From Prorocentrum cordatum (lineage: Eukaryota; Sar; Dinophyceae; Prorocentrales; Prorocentraceae): 64,000 bases of DNA. The position numbers and the translations under genes are program-made. The notes below the pieces were generated by a model that saw nothing but the letters and a program-made list of their open reading frames with translations, was not told where the DNA came from and did no database searches. The stretch spans positions 1 to 64,000 of the forward strand of contig CAUYUJ010005044.1 of assembly GCA_963575745.1 (NCBI GenBank), given 5' to 3'. Positions 10,057-19,649 of the stretch are shown here, piece after piece; position 1 is the stretch's first letter; every line of letters begins with the position of its first letter.

Positions 10057-10580
10057 TCCTCCTCCTCCTCCTCCTTCTCCTCCTCGTCTTCCTGCTTCTC
10101 ATTCCACTCTTCCTCCTCCTCCTCCACCTCTTCCTCCTCTTCCTTATCCCCCCTTTCCTGTCATTCCTCCTTTCCTTCCTCCTCCTCCTGCTCCCCCCTT
10201 GCCCTCCTCCTCCTCCTCCTTCTCCTCCTCCTCCTCCTTCTCCTCCTCCTCCTCCTCCTCTTCTTCCTGCTCCGACTCCTGCTCCTCCTCTTCCTCCTGC
10301 TCCGACTCCTGCTCCTACTCCTTCCTTCCAACCTCTTCCCTCCCACCCTTCCTTCCCCCCTCCCCTCTTTCCCTCCCCCTCTTCCCTCCTTCCTCCCCTT
10401 CGTGGAGGAGGGGACGGGGGAGGGAGGGAGGAGGAGGGAGGAGAGGGAGGGAGGGAGGGAGGGAGGAGAGGGGGGGAGGGAGGAGGGAGGACGGGAGAGG
10501 GAGGGAGGAGGAGGAGGGAGGAGGGAGGAGAGGGAGGAGGGGGAGGGAGGAGAGGGAGGAGGAGGGAGGAGAGGGAGGGG
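10057..10580. repeat. Pyrimidine tract switching to purine tract
   Basis: About 340 bp of C/T-only CCT/CTT/CCCTTCC repeats (10,057-10,400) switch at about 10,401 to about 175 bp of G/A-only GGAGGGA repeats. The switch point is nearly palindromic, making a long imperfect inverted repeat and strong potential for H-DNA or hairpins. Confidence 0.95.
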
Positions 10581-10660
10581 CCCGCGGGCGCCGCTCGGCG
10601 GCTTGCCGCCTCCATGGCCTTGGAGAACTGCGAGGCCGCCTCCAGGCCATGGGGGGGGGG

Positions 10661-10822
10661 GTCAGCTATGATGGGCCTGTTTTCCACCACCACCACCAGA
10701 AGTTGGAGGGGGAGGGGGTCCTCCTCCTCCACCTCCTCCTCTTCCTCCTCCTCGTACTCCACCTCCTCCCCCCCTCCAGATCATGGTGGTGGTGGTGGTG
10801 GAAAACAAGCCCATCAAGCTAG
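10661..10822. repeat. Inverted repeat (~55-bp arms) around a CCT core
   Basis: The left arm, from AGCTATGATGGGCCTGTTTT with CCACCACCACCACC, is repeated as its reverse complement at about 10,763-10,820 with few mismatches. The intervening ~40 bp is CCT-rich. This is a strong stem-loop or a very short MITE-like unit; no clear flanking duplication was found. Confidence 0.8.
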
Positions 10823-11112
10823 AAACAACAAGGCGGAAACCTACACAGCGACCCCACCCCATTGCGCGACGCGACGCCGGGAATGCAACATCACTCTACA
10901 GCACATACCACACTTTCTGGGCTGCCCTGGATTGTCAACACTACATGCGTGTCTGCACCGGAATACCTCCGTTCAACTACGGAGTGCATCGGGCGGAGTG
11001 CATTGCGTGTATAGTAGCAGAAGCACAAGTAGTACCACTGCTACTAGGGAACATTCGGTGAGGGCCCGGCGGGATTACGATTGAGACTTGAGGGGAGGCG
11101 GGGGGAGATAAC

Positions 11113-11120
<8 letters not shown>
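10823..11120. other. Unassigned spacer
   Basis: No gene or repeat recognised. Confidence 0.5.
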
Positions 11121-11161
<41 letters not shown>

Positions 11162-11170
11162 AGAGACAGG
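11121..11170. repeat. (TA)n(GA)n microsatellite
   Basis: A short TATATA run passes directly into GAGAGA. Confidence 0.95.
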
Positions 11171-11579
11171 GAGAGAGTGTGTTTCTTCTCTCCTTCGCCC
11201 ACCACCTCAAAATCCTCCTCATCCTCGTTCACCTTTCCCTCCCGTTCCGCCTCTCCCCTGCAATAGAACGCAATAGCAGACCCTCTTTATCTCTCTCTAC
11301 TTATGTTACACCAGAGAAAAGCCCAATCACTGGATAATGAGATCGATGGTGAGCTCGATCGTGGGATGACGAAATCGGCCCAGAACCAGCAACCGGGGAC
11401 CCGGGAACCCCAAACCGGGAACCTGGGAACCCAGCCGTTACCGAAATCGGCCCAGGACTTTCGCCAAATCTTTCAATACCCGCTAGGACCCCTTCAGTGC
11501 AAGCACTGATTGGGGAATCTATCTTCCTGTCTAGAAGATCCGAGAAGAAACCGATAGGACAGGTCCGTCACTTCCACCC
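11171..11579. other. Unassigned spacer
   Basis: No gene recognised. Near 11,390-11,450 a short CCGGGAACC word recurs. Confidence 0.5.
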
Positions 11580-11625
11580 CTCTCTCTCTCTTTCTTTCTT
11601 CCTCCCTCCTTATCTCTCGCTCTCG

Positions 11626-11658
<33 letters not shown>

Positions 11659-11705
11659 GCTCTCTCCCTCTTTCTTTCTCTCTCTCTCTCGCTCCTTCTC
11701 TCCGT
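11580..11705. repeat. (CT)n microsatellite
   Basis: Imperfect CTCTCT/TTTC tract of about 125 bp. Confidence 0.95.
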
Positions 11706-11969
11706 CCAACGTAACCAACTCGAAACTCTATCAACAAGAACTGTTTAAAAAAGGCGCAGAGAGAGAAGTGTGCATAATCCCAGAACGTCGACCTCTGAGA
11801 TTTCATTACATGGAACATCTAGGCTCTGGAGGTTTGGGTGTTCAAGGCCTCCCTCCCTCCTCTCCCCTATCTTCCCCCTCCTCCTCTTCCACGCGTCTCT
11901 CCTCATCCGTACCTCTTTTCGCTCCCTGCTGCATATGTTCCTTGCCTCACTAAGAGACACAGCGAGGGA

Positions 11970-12613
<644 letters not shown>

Positions 12614-12769
12614 GTTCTAGCTAGGAGGCGAGCTTGTTGAGTCAACGAAAGTCGCAGGGAAGGGGGCAGGGGGAAGAAGGCCAGAGAGCGCTGAAGGATA
12701 CAAATGCTGGAACCCTCTTGTGATTTTGTGGGGGGCCTCGTCCGGCCGCTCGCTGGGAGTTTGACGTAG

Positions 12770-13224
12770 TTTCTCGGGAGCCTCTGAACCTGTCGGGGGC
12801 CTCCTGGAAGCAGGTTCGAAGCATTTTGGGGGCCGATTTGGGGCTTCTCGGGGCCTCCTTTGGGCCTCTTGGGGGTCTCCTGGGGCCTCTTGAGGGGCCT
12901 CCTTGGGGCCTCCTGGCGGCCTCTTGGGGCGGAAGGCTCGAGCTTGCGGTTCGTGGTCCCCCTCTGGGCCCCCTCTTGGGCCCGTCTTGGGGCCCTCTTG
13001 GGCCATCTTGGGCGCCTCTTGGGCCGTCTTGGGGCCCTCTTGGGCTGTCCTGGGGCCCTCTTGGAAGCTTCTTGGGCCGTCTTGGGGCGGTCTTGGAGGC
13101 CTCTTGGGCCGTCTTGGACGCGGTGAAAGCCCAAGATGCGAACATGCGAAAAATATACGTTTTCCCATAGGAATGGCACGATTTTTGTTTCTTGGACCTC
13201 TTGGGGTGCCTCTCGGAACGTCTT
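12770..13224. repeat. CTTGG satellite (family S2), left of YR element 1
   Basis: Degenerate 15-25 bp units such as GGCCTCTTGGGCCGTCTTGG fill 12,830-13,115. A conserved non-repetitive core follows at about 13,121-13,200 containing TATACGTTTTCCCATAGG. The block stops exactly at 13,224, where the YR retrotransposon begins. The same core recurs beyond the element at 19,915 and 20,258. Confidence 0.9.
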
Positions 13225-13314
13225 TGATTGGTCCATTTTGCCAGTGGCACATGCTGCTTGAGGAAACGAACGAAGCACGGGCAAGCTAGGCTGGCTAGTG
13301 CGACACAGATTTGC
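13225..13314 (-). repeat. Split direct repeat A1 (outer 3' end)
   Basis: 90 bp beginning TGATTGGTCCATTTTGCCAG on the plus strand, identical to 13,421-13,510. Its left edge is the element boundary. Confidence 0.95.
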
Positions 13315-13353
13315 TCCAGGCACGGATTAAAGGAGGCATTGGGCTGGCGAGGG

Positions 13354-13420
13354 CCGAAGAGAAGTGCCTGTGAGATAAACGGCGGCAGACATTCACAATC
13401 ATTCCCGTGCATCACTTACA
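13354..13420 (-). repeat. Split direct repeat B1 (internal)
   Basis: 67 bp identical to 19,611-19,677, separated from A1 by 39 bp and abutting A2 with no gap. Confidence 0.95.
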
Positions 13421-13510
13421 TGATTGGTCCATTTTGCCAGTGGCACATGCTGCTTGAGGAAACGAACGAAGCACGGGCAAGCTAGGCTGGCTAGTGCGAC
13501 ACAGATTTGC
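13421..13510 (-). repeat. Split direct repeat A2 (internal)
   Basis: 90 bp identical to A1. The B1|A2 junction ACTTACA|TGATTGG equals what would form if the element's two outer ends were joined. Confidence 0.95.
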
Positions 13511-13551
13511 CAACCTTCAAAAAGCCCGACCTCAAGCATTGAACTGGGGAG

Positions 13552-14310
13552 TTATATTCCTCGCATGTGTTTCCACCTTCCGATGGACTGCTGGGCTATA
13601 CACGACTTGTGCAGGCTGTCAGCCAAGAGTGCACACAGAGCAGAAGGGTAGGCGTTTTTCATTAGCGTGCAAAACTTGTTGCCAGAAAAACCTGTGAGCT
13701 CCACGTGGGGCTTACGGGAGAAGCTACATATACCTCTGCCAGTGCATACTAGTTTATCAAGACCAGGGTGGGGCGCGCACTTCCAGAACCGAATCCTGGT
13801 TCGAGCTCTGAAGGGGCGCCCACAGGCACAGTAGTCCACAACTTTATCACGCACCTGAGGGAGCTTGGCGAAGGAGCGACGATCAGGGCGAAGCCACAGA
13901 AAGCTCTGCCAGGGATTTTCTTCGGCTCCTGGCACGTTCAGTTTATAGCACAGGCGTTGAATTCGCTGGGACACCCACCCTAGCCTATTGGAGACAGTGA
14001 GGTTTTCGAGGTCCTTGCCCGAAAGACCTGGAAGACCCATGGGACACGAGGGGCTTCTGAGGGCGGAAGGCATCTTGCTGTGCCTAGGGGCCCGTCGGGC
14101 CCTCGAGTACCCACTGCAGGGCGTCCCAAGAAACACGAGCTTTACAAGGCCAGAAGAAATCCAACCTCTCAAAACCTTAAAAACAGCCGGGCGAGTCAGA
14201 TCAAAATGGGCACCGTGGCGAAGATCCCACTCGATGACCGCCTCTCCTCTCTGCCTCAGGTGTTTACTCAATTCCCCACATCCAGAGAAGACTTCTATGC
14301 ATACGCGGGA
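13552..14310 (-). CDS. YR element 1, cytosine-C5-methyltransferase-like domain
   Basis: About 250 residues in the RT frame, starting where the recombinase stops. CIEVFSGCGELSKHL (14,257-14,306) matches the SAM-binding motif I of C5 methyltransferases. VFLGTPCSGYSRARR (about 14,095-14,136) matches motif IV with the Pro-Cys catalytic pair. GAEENPWQSFLW occupies the place of the ENV motif VI, and RARTRIRF could be motif VIII. The target-recognition region is short and motifs IX-X are not evident, so activity is uncertain. It would need a -1 shift from the recombinase, read-on from RT, or its own message. The stop lies 41 bp before repeat A2. Confidence 0.7.
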   Translation of the reverse strand, partial: SRVCIEVFSGCGELSKHLRQRGEAVIEWDLRHGAHFDLTRPAVFKVLRGWISSGLVKLVFLGTPCSGYSRARRAPRHSKMPSALRSPSCPMGLPGLSGKDLENLTVSNRLGWVSQRIQRLCYKLNVPGAEENPWQSFLWLRPDRRSFAKLPQVRDKVVDYCACGRPFRARTRIRFWKCAPHPGLDKLVCTGRGICSFSRKPHVELTGFSGNKFCTLMKNAYPSALCALLADSLHKSCIAQQSIGRWKHMRGI

Positions 14311-15716
14311 CTGGTGCGGCGCGGAGCGAAGTGCAGCACCAAGGACTTGTTGAAGGCGAGCGCGCAGTCCTGTCCTTTGGCTCGCAGGGCCTCGCGCTGC
14401 CTGGACGACAGCTTGCGAAGCTCGAGGGACAGACGGCCATGCTTCTCGTACCTGAGCACTGACTTGAACGTCTTCCATCCCCCGCGCTGCTGGACGCCGC
14501 CTAAGCTTCTGACGCCCATGCTGCGGTCCTGGCTGGCCCCTCCATGCCGGAGGGAGTAGAGGGTGGGCCTGAGTACACCCACATCCAGCGCCTCGATCGC
14601 GCTCTGGAAGTCCTCCGCCAGCTCTGTGTAGCTCAGGCCCAGGAACAGCGCGTCGGGCTCGCGAAGGGCTTGAACGAAGGAGATCGGCTTCACCAGCCAC
14701 TGTTGCCTCTGGAGGTCGAGGGGCACTGAGAGGTCGTACTCGTTGGTCTTTGTGGGGACCTCGTACTCCGATGCTCGCACCACAAAGGTCAGAAAGGCTG
14801 AGGCGCCACCTTCCTCCGGAAGGGGGAGCACCACCTGGCGGGCTCGCAAAGCCAGAACCTCCGACGGGCGCATGTAGGTCTCGAACATTATCACGATGGC
14901 GAGGGCGCTCAACGGTTTTCCAGCTTGGCACAGCCAGGTTGCCGCCGCCAGCATCACGAGGTACGGCACGGGCGGCCTGGACTTGGAGGGCTCCAGCACC
15001 CCCCATCCTCGCAGCGTCTGGTGGGTCAGCGGGAAGACTTCGCGGATACCAGCCGTATGCAGGTGGGGCTCCGCCCACAACAGTGCCGGGGCCAGCCGCT
15101 GCGTCGACGCCTTCGAGCCCCCCCTGTCGTAGATCGACTCGATGTACTCGGCGAGGGTCTCGTCCCAGGTCTGGCGGCTCCAGTCCGGGAGGCAGCCCAG
15201 ACACAGCCAGCGAACCAGACCAAGGACAGCTCCAAGATGCAGCTGCTGCGTGGCGAAGCGCACCTTGGCCGCCGCAAGCCGCGTCTGGCGGGGGCACAGG
15301 CGCCGCCTCCTCTGGTCGAGGTCTCTCTCCCAGGGATCCTGGCCACGCCTTGCGCGCCGCCCAGCCGCGACGAGCCTGCTCCTTGGCCCAGCCAGCGCCG
15401 GGACGCCTGCCGCGCGGGCCTGGCGACGAGGTGAGCGCCACCGCGGCCGCGCCTGCGGGCGGCCCGTAGGGGGGCTGCCATTGCCCCGCGGCTGCTGCAC
15501 CGTCAGGCGCTCCACCGTGCGGCTGCAGGGCGAACGGCTCCTGCGCAAGCTCCGCTCGTGAAGGGCGGAGCGGGGGCGGGGCCGCCTCGCTGGGCTCGCC
15601 GGCGTCGGCAGCTTTGCCTGCAGCGTCGCCACCTCCATTCCGCCCGGCGTCGGCAGCCGCGGGGACCCCGTCGGGGCCGCGAGGCTTGGGCTGAAAGCGA
15701 CGGGAGGGTGCATCAC
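14295..15716 (-). CDS. YR element 1, tyrosine recombinase
   Basis: Integrase of the lambda/Cre class that would insert a circular DNA copy. The first ~130 codons are low-complexity Arg/Pro and may not be translated; convincing protein starts near 15,320 (RLAAAKVRFATQQLHLG). Core-binding helices follow, then catalytic boxes: TYMRPSEVLALR (first Arg, 14,861-14,880), PTKTNEYDLS (beta-hairpin Lys), TLYSLRHGGASQD (second Arg, 14,521-14,552; the usual box-II His is Tyr) and GGWKTFKSVLRYEK with Trp and the nucleophile Tyr (codon 14,448-14,450). It lies +1 relative to the RT frame. Confidence 0.88.
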   Translation of the reverse strand: MMHPPVAFSPSLAAPTGSPRLPTPGGMEVATLQAKLPTPASPARRPRPRSALHERSLRRSRSPCSRTVERLTVQQPRGNGSPPTGRPQARPRWRSPRRQARAAGVPALAGPRSRLVAAGRRARRGQDPWERDLDQRRRRLCPRQTRLAAAKVRFATQQLHLGAVLGLVRWLCLGCLPDWSRQTWDETLAEYIESIYDRGGSKASTQRLAPALLWAEPHLHTAGIREVFPLTHQTLRGWGVLEPSKSRPPVPYLVMLAAATWLCQAGKPLSALAIVIMFETYMRPSEVLALRARQVVLPLPEEGGASAFLTFVVRASEYEVPTKTNEYDLSVPLDLQRQQWLVKPISFVQALREPDALFLGLSYTELAEDFQSAIEALDVGVLRPTLYSLRHGGASQDRSMGVRSLGGVQQRGGWKTFKSVLRYEKHGRLSLELRKLSSRQREALRAKGQDCALAFNKSLVLHFAPRRTSPAYA

Positions 15717-17934
15717 TTGGGTTCCACTCGGACGGAATCCACCTCACCTGGATTTTAAGATCGGCGGCAATACCCACAGCAAGCAGCACACGACAGACTC
15801 CCAGAAGACGATGATTAGCCGCCCGACCCTTTGCAGCCGCAAGGGTGAGAGACATGTTATCGCCCAGAAAAAGCCTGCGGGCGCCGTGCTGGCGCGCATC
15901 TCTGCCGGCCCGCCTCACGGCCCAGGTGAGGGCGGCGCCCTCGAGCCCGTGGATCGCTTCCTTCCGCTTCCACCTTCCGCAGCCTACCACTCGCCAGGTC
16001 CTGGACTGCAGCGTGCTGTGGCTGACCTCCGGAAAGCGGGCGACGCGCCCGACGAGCAGCAGGGCGGGGTCGGGCGCGCAGGCGACCTCGTGCTCGAACG
16101 CCCTCTCGCGAGGCGCGCCCTCGGTCGCGAGCACGCCTCTGAAGCGGGCGCGCTCAGACACCCTCCCCACGCGCTGCACGTCGCCCAGGTCCCACTCGGT
16201 CTCGACGACTCCATACCCCCAAGGGGAGGCGTCGAAGCACGTGACGAGCTCCGACCAGGGCCGTCTGGTGTCCGACCTGAGGCAGGGCAGGAGCGCCTTG
16301 ACCCAGCCCAGCTCGCGGAGGACGCTCTTCCAGAGGGGCTGCCGCTTGGTGTAGGAGGCCTGCACGAACTCGTACGAAGAATGAAGCAAAGCCAGACCTT
16401 CACGCCGCAGCATGAACGCTGCCACGATGTGACCAATCAGGCGCTCCAGCTCCTGGCCCGAGACCTTGACTCTCCGGGAGAGAAGGTGTTCGAGCGCGCC
16501 ATACAGGCGCCACAGACGGCGGCCAGACACCTGCCAGCAGCCTGTGCGAAGGTCAAGCTCGCACCCGAGCAGCTCGCCCACCTCGCTGGCCTGGGGGTCC
16601 AACTCGGACACCACTCCCTTGGCCGCGAGCGCCGCCTTCATGTCATAGGCGGCCTGGGCAGCGCGCTGGGGCGAGGCAGACAGCACGGCGAAATTGTCGA
16701 TATACAAAACCTTGGCGTCCTCCACGCTCAGGTCTATCCCCGGGTGCTTGTCCACGCACCACGGCTGGGACGGCAAAACTGACTTGACGATGTGGAGGTG
16801 AGCCTCCTGGATGAAGTGAACGGCCCAGTTCCAGCCCATCGGCGCGACCTTGAAACGAAAACGGACCTGGCCGCTCTTCCCTGACAACCCACAGGCGTTC
16901 CTGACCTCGAGCGGCAAGAAGCGACTCTGAATAGTCGGCAGGTTGAAGTAGCGCCTACACCAGGGCGGAAGTGAGTATTGATAGAAACAGCAGTCAACGT
17001 CTCCAGAACTCATGCCGATGAAGTTCACCCCCGACGCCTCCAGCGAGGAGAGAGCCTCGCCCGTCGCAAGGGCGGTGTGGTTAGGAACAGTGAAGTGCAT
17101 GTTGGGAGTCCTGGTGTCGCAGATGAGACGCAGCCGCTTATCCTTGCGGGCGACGAAGAACATGCCCGCCTCTTCGAGCACCGGCTCTGAGCTGCACTCG
17201 ATGACCCCCGAGGCGAAGAGCTCGCCCAGCGCGTGGCCATAGTCGTAGCCCAGGCGGCCCAGCTTTGGATCCATGGCGCGAGGAGCACCTGCATCACGAA
17301 TTAGCGCTGCTGCCTCCTCAGGGGAACGCAACAGCCCGCGCCCAGACTCCAGCTTGGATTGCAGATCAGCAGGAAGGACGTCCACGAGGGGGACCTTGCC
17401 AGCACCGATCTTGGGAAGCGAGATGTTCCCCCGCTGGTAGACTGTTCGAGCACCTGCGGCCTCGGCTTCAGAGTAGCCAGGCCTGAGACCCTGCAGCAAC
17501 GACCATGCCGCATGGGGACTTGGACGATCAACGGGCGGAGACCACTTGCCGTAAAGCGAGGCCAGCCGCCGCACGGCCACACGTTGGGCCGCCGTCAGCG
17601 GGGCGTGGCTGGGCACCTGTCGCCCCTGCCCGCCCAGCTCATTGAGGGAGGCGATGCCCTCGAGAAGCCACTGGTCCTGCCGCCTCCTCGTGGCTGATCT
17701 CCGCTTCGCCGATGGAGAGGTGCCCCATGCGCCTTCACCACTGAGCAAGGAACGAAGCTCTGCGCCAACAGGAATCGGCAGAAGGTCTCGATGACGGCCT
17801 CCGACGTCCTCATCTGAAAACATAGCGCCCACGCGGCGCCTCCCCTTGAAAATAGTCGACCGCTCGGGGGCAGGCGGGCGACCAAGCCACTTCTCGAACA
17901 GGATGAGGGCGTCAGGCCCTCTCAGCCACGCCCT
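15691..17934 (-). CDS. YR element 1, reverse transcriptase-RNase H
   Basis: It converts the element RNA to DNA and degrades the template. RT: LRLICDTRTPN finger strand, motif A SSGDVDCCFYQY (about 16,978-17,015), motif B FRFKVAPMGWNWA, and motif C YIDN (16,693-16,704) where YxDD is usual, so the second Asp is Asn. RNase H: TCFDASPWGYG, GLEGAALTWA, LFLGDNMSLTLA and WIPSEWNPSDAPSR carry the D-E-D-D set. The reading frame is open from 19,137 to 13,552, but codons before about 17,934 lie over gag. Past 15,690 it runs through a Pro/Ala/Gly linker and then over the recombinase frame. Confidence 0.9.
17911..17917 (-). other. Candidate +1 frameshift site at the Gag stop
   Basis: The minus strand reads GCC UGA C. 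Skipping the U after GCC reads GAC and enters the RT frame (D-A-L-I-L-F-E-K-W) without loss of sequence. The context resembles antizyme (UCC UGA U) and prfB (CUU UGA C) sites. The RT frame is also open upstream, so other shift points or internal starts are possible. Confidence 0.45.
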
Positions 17935-19231
17935 TCGCCTTGGCCTTTGACCTGGCCTTGGCAGGGGCTCCACTGTCGTCATCTCCTCCACCCGGGCCGA
18001 CACCGCGAGCCAGGATCTTCTCCTCGCGACCCTTGCGGCGCTCCTTGAGCACCGCTGCCTCGGCCTGGAGGCGGTCCGCCACCCAGGTCTGCAGCTCAGG
18101 GCAGACGAGCGCTCCTCCTCTGCCCCGCTCCTGGCCCAGGAAGATCTCGCGCTCATCCAGCCACGCCGAACTCCCTGAGCTGCGCAGCGCACCGCTCTCG
18201 TGCTCGCGCAGCCTGTTGGCGTAGATCTCCTCCCAGAGCTGGTAGCGCCTCGCGACCGTCTCGTACACTGCCAGCTCACCTTCATTAAGCTGGTCCGTCT
18301 GAGCCCCCATCTCGAGGAGCTCCGACAAGAACTGGTGCTCGTCAACGCCTGCATCCGCTGCCGTGAGGTTCTGAGTCTGGCGCCACCACTGGTGCCGCTG
18401 CAAGGGCGTCTGACCGAGTCGCTTGAACTGCTGCACCAGCCACAGGGTCGTGCGGGGGCCCTTGATAGGCCAGTCGGGCATGGCGGTCGAGGACATCCGA
18501 TCCACCGCATCGGCGAAGTCCCTGACGCGGACGCCACGCGCGTCGTACCTGACAGGAAGCGTCCGCAAGTCCTGCTCGGCTGCCGCCCGTGGCGTGGCGG
18601 TGCTCTCCAGCGTCCCCTCTTTGGCCACAGCCAGCACGGTGCCGTCGGTGAGCTCGCAGACGCCACGGTCGCCCAGAACGGCCTCGGGCTGCTGCAGCCC
18701 GACCTCGTCTCCAGGTTTGTAGCCAGCCCGCTCCTCGGCGGCCACCCAGCGAACAGACTTGCCAGCGCCACCAGCGCGAGCAGCGCCGCCCTGAGCGGCC
18801 CCAGGGGCGCCTGGGGGCGGCGGCAGGGGAAGCTGGGCAGCATCCCCGTCGGCGGCGGCGTCGGCGAGGGCGCCAGGCGGGCCCTCTGGGAGCCCCTCGG
18901 CCTCGCGGATCTCCTTGGCCAGCTGACGGCCCTCCCCGAGCAGTCGCGCCTCGTTGCGCCTGAACCTGTCCATGTCCAGGCGCAGGATGTGCCCATTGAG
19001 CTTGGTGGGCAGCCCCCCTCGGGGGCCGATGAGGCAGAGCGCGAGACTCTCCGAGAAGTCCTCCTCATAGATGTCGAAGTGTGGGGTGACCACAATGAAG
19101 CGCGTGTCGGTAACCTTCCCGATGATATATCTTTCATGCCAGTAGTTGTCGTCTCGATCGTAGTAGGCGAGGACCCTGCACCCGATCGATAGGCTCTCCA
19201 ACGCCCTGGCCGTGCGCGCTGCTGACATCAA
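17912..19231 (-). CDS. YR element 1, Gag-like structural protein
   Basis: 439 codons. Residues about 15-60 (GCRVLAYYDRDDNYWHERY then KVTDTRFIVVTPHFDIYEED) read like a small beta-barrel of SH3/Tudor type. A Pro/Ala/Gly linker follows, then a helical region about 215-400 (TTLWLVQQFKRLGQTPLQRH, LYETVARRYQLWEEIYANR-like) and a Lys/Arg/Ala tail suited to nucleic-acid binding. Position before RT suggests a capsid or RNP protein. There is no CCHC knuckle. The frame ends at a UGA in a GCC-UGA-C context that may be bypassed by +1 shifting into RT. Confidence 0.7.
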   Translation of the reverse strand: MMSAARTARALESLSIGCRVLAYYDRDDNYWHERYIIGKVTDTRFIVVTPHFDIYEEDFSESLALCLIGPRGGLPTKLNGHILRLDMDRFRRNEARLLGEGRQLAKEIREAEGLPEGPPGALADAAADGDAAQLPLPPPPGAPGAAQGGAARAGGAGKSVRWVAAEERAGYKPGDEVGLQQPEAVLGDRGVCELTDGTVLAVAKEGTLESTATPRAAAEQDLRTLPVRYDARGVRVRDFADAVDRMSSTAMPDWPIKGPRTTLWLVQQFKRLGQTPLQRHQWWRQTQNLTAADAGVDEHQFLSELLEMGAQTDQLNEGELAVYETVARRYQLWEEIYANRLREHESGALRSSGSSAWLDEREIFLGQERGRGGALVCPELQTWVADRLQAEAAVLKERRKGREEKILARGVGPGGGDDDSGAPAKARSKAKAKGVAERA

Positions 19232-19649
19232 TCGGTTCCGAGGTCACGGGAGCAGAGCGACGGCCGAACACACAGGCGACCTCGCGCAGCACCGCGCCCA
19301 GTACAAGCCCCAACAGCAGCGCCAGGACCACCTCGAGCCCGGTGTGCCCGGGCGGGCAAGGGGCGCAGGCTGGGCAGTCAGGTGCAAAGGCGGGCTGCCC
19401 GTGGAGGTGCTCTGGCCCGCACCTGTCGAGCTGCCCCTTGAGCAGCCCGATCAGCGCCTCGTCTGGCGAGGCCTCGAAGTGGCAGGAGCACTCGCACCCG
19501 TGCCCCTGGCTGGTGCCGCCCAGCCAGGTGCCCAGCGCCTGCCCGCTGATGGCCGCAGCCCACTGCGCGCCAGCGCCGAGGAGCCGCCCTGCCATCAACG
19601 ATGCCTCCTTCCGAAGAGAAGTGCCTGTGAGATAAACGGCGGCAGACAT
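19134..19649 (-). CDS. YR element 1, small leading ORF: Cys-rich, one membrane helix
   Basis: A 171-codon frame starting in the terminal repeat, with an alternative in-frame ATG at about 19,596. The N-terminal half holds clustered cysteines (CECSCHFE, then CGPEHLH and CPACAPCPPG). One strongly hydrophobic segment, LEVVLALLLGLVLGAVL, follows, then basic residues. It overlaps the Gag frame by 98 nt, where the real protein probably ends or shifts +1. I do not recognise the family. Membrane-anchored proteins are not typical of Ngaro elements, so the function is open. Confidence 0.6.
   Translation of the reverse strand: MSAAVYLTGTSLRKEASLMAGRLLGAGAQWAAAISGQALGTWLGGTSQGHGCECSCHFEASPDEALIGLLKGQLDRCGPEHLHGQPAFAPDCPACAPCPPGHTGLEVVLALLLGLVLGAVLREVACVFGRRSAPVTSEPIDVSSAHGQGVGEPIDRVQGPRLLRSRRQLLA

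Noticed and set aside
17912-19137. First ~400 codons of the long frame 19,137-13,552 as part of the polymerase
   Set aside because: They overlie the Gag frame and read Arg/Ser/Pro-rich shadow sequence; plausible polymerase protein starts only near 17,934.
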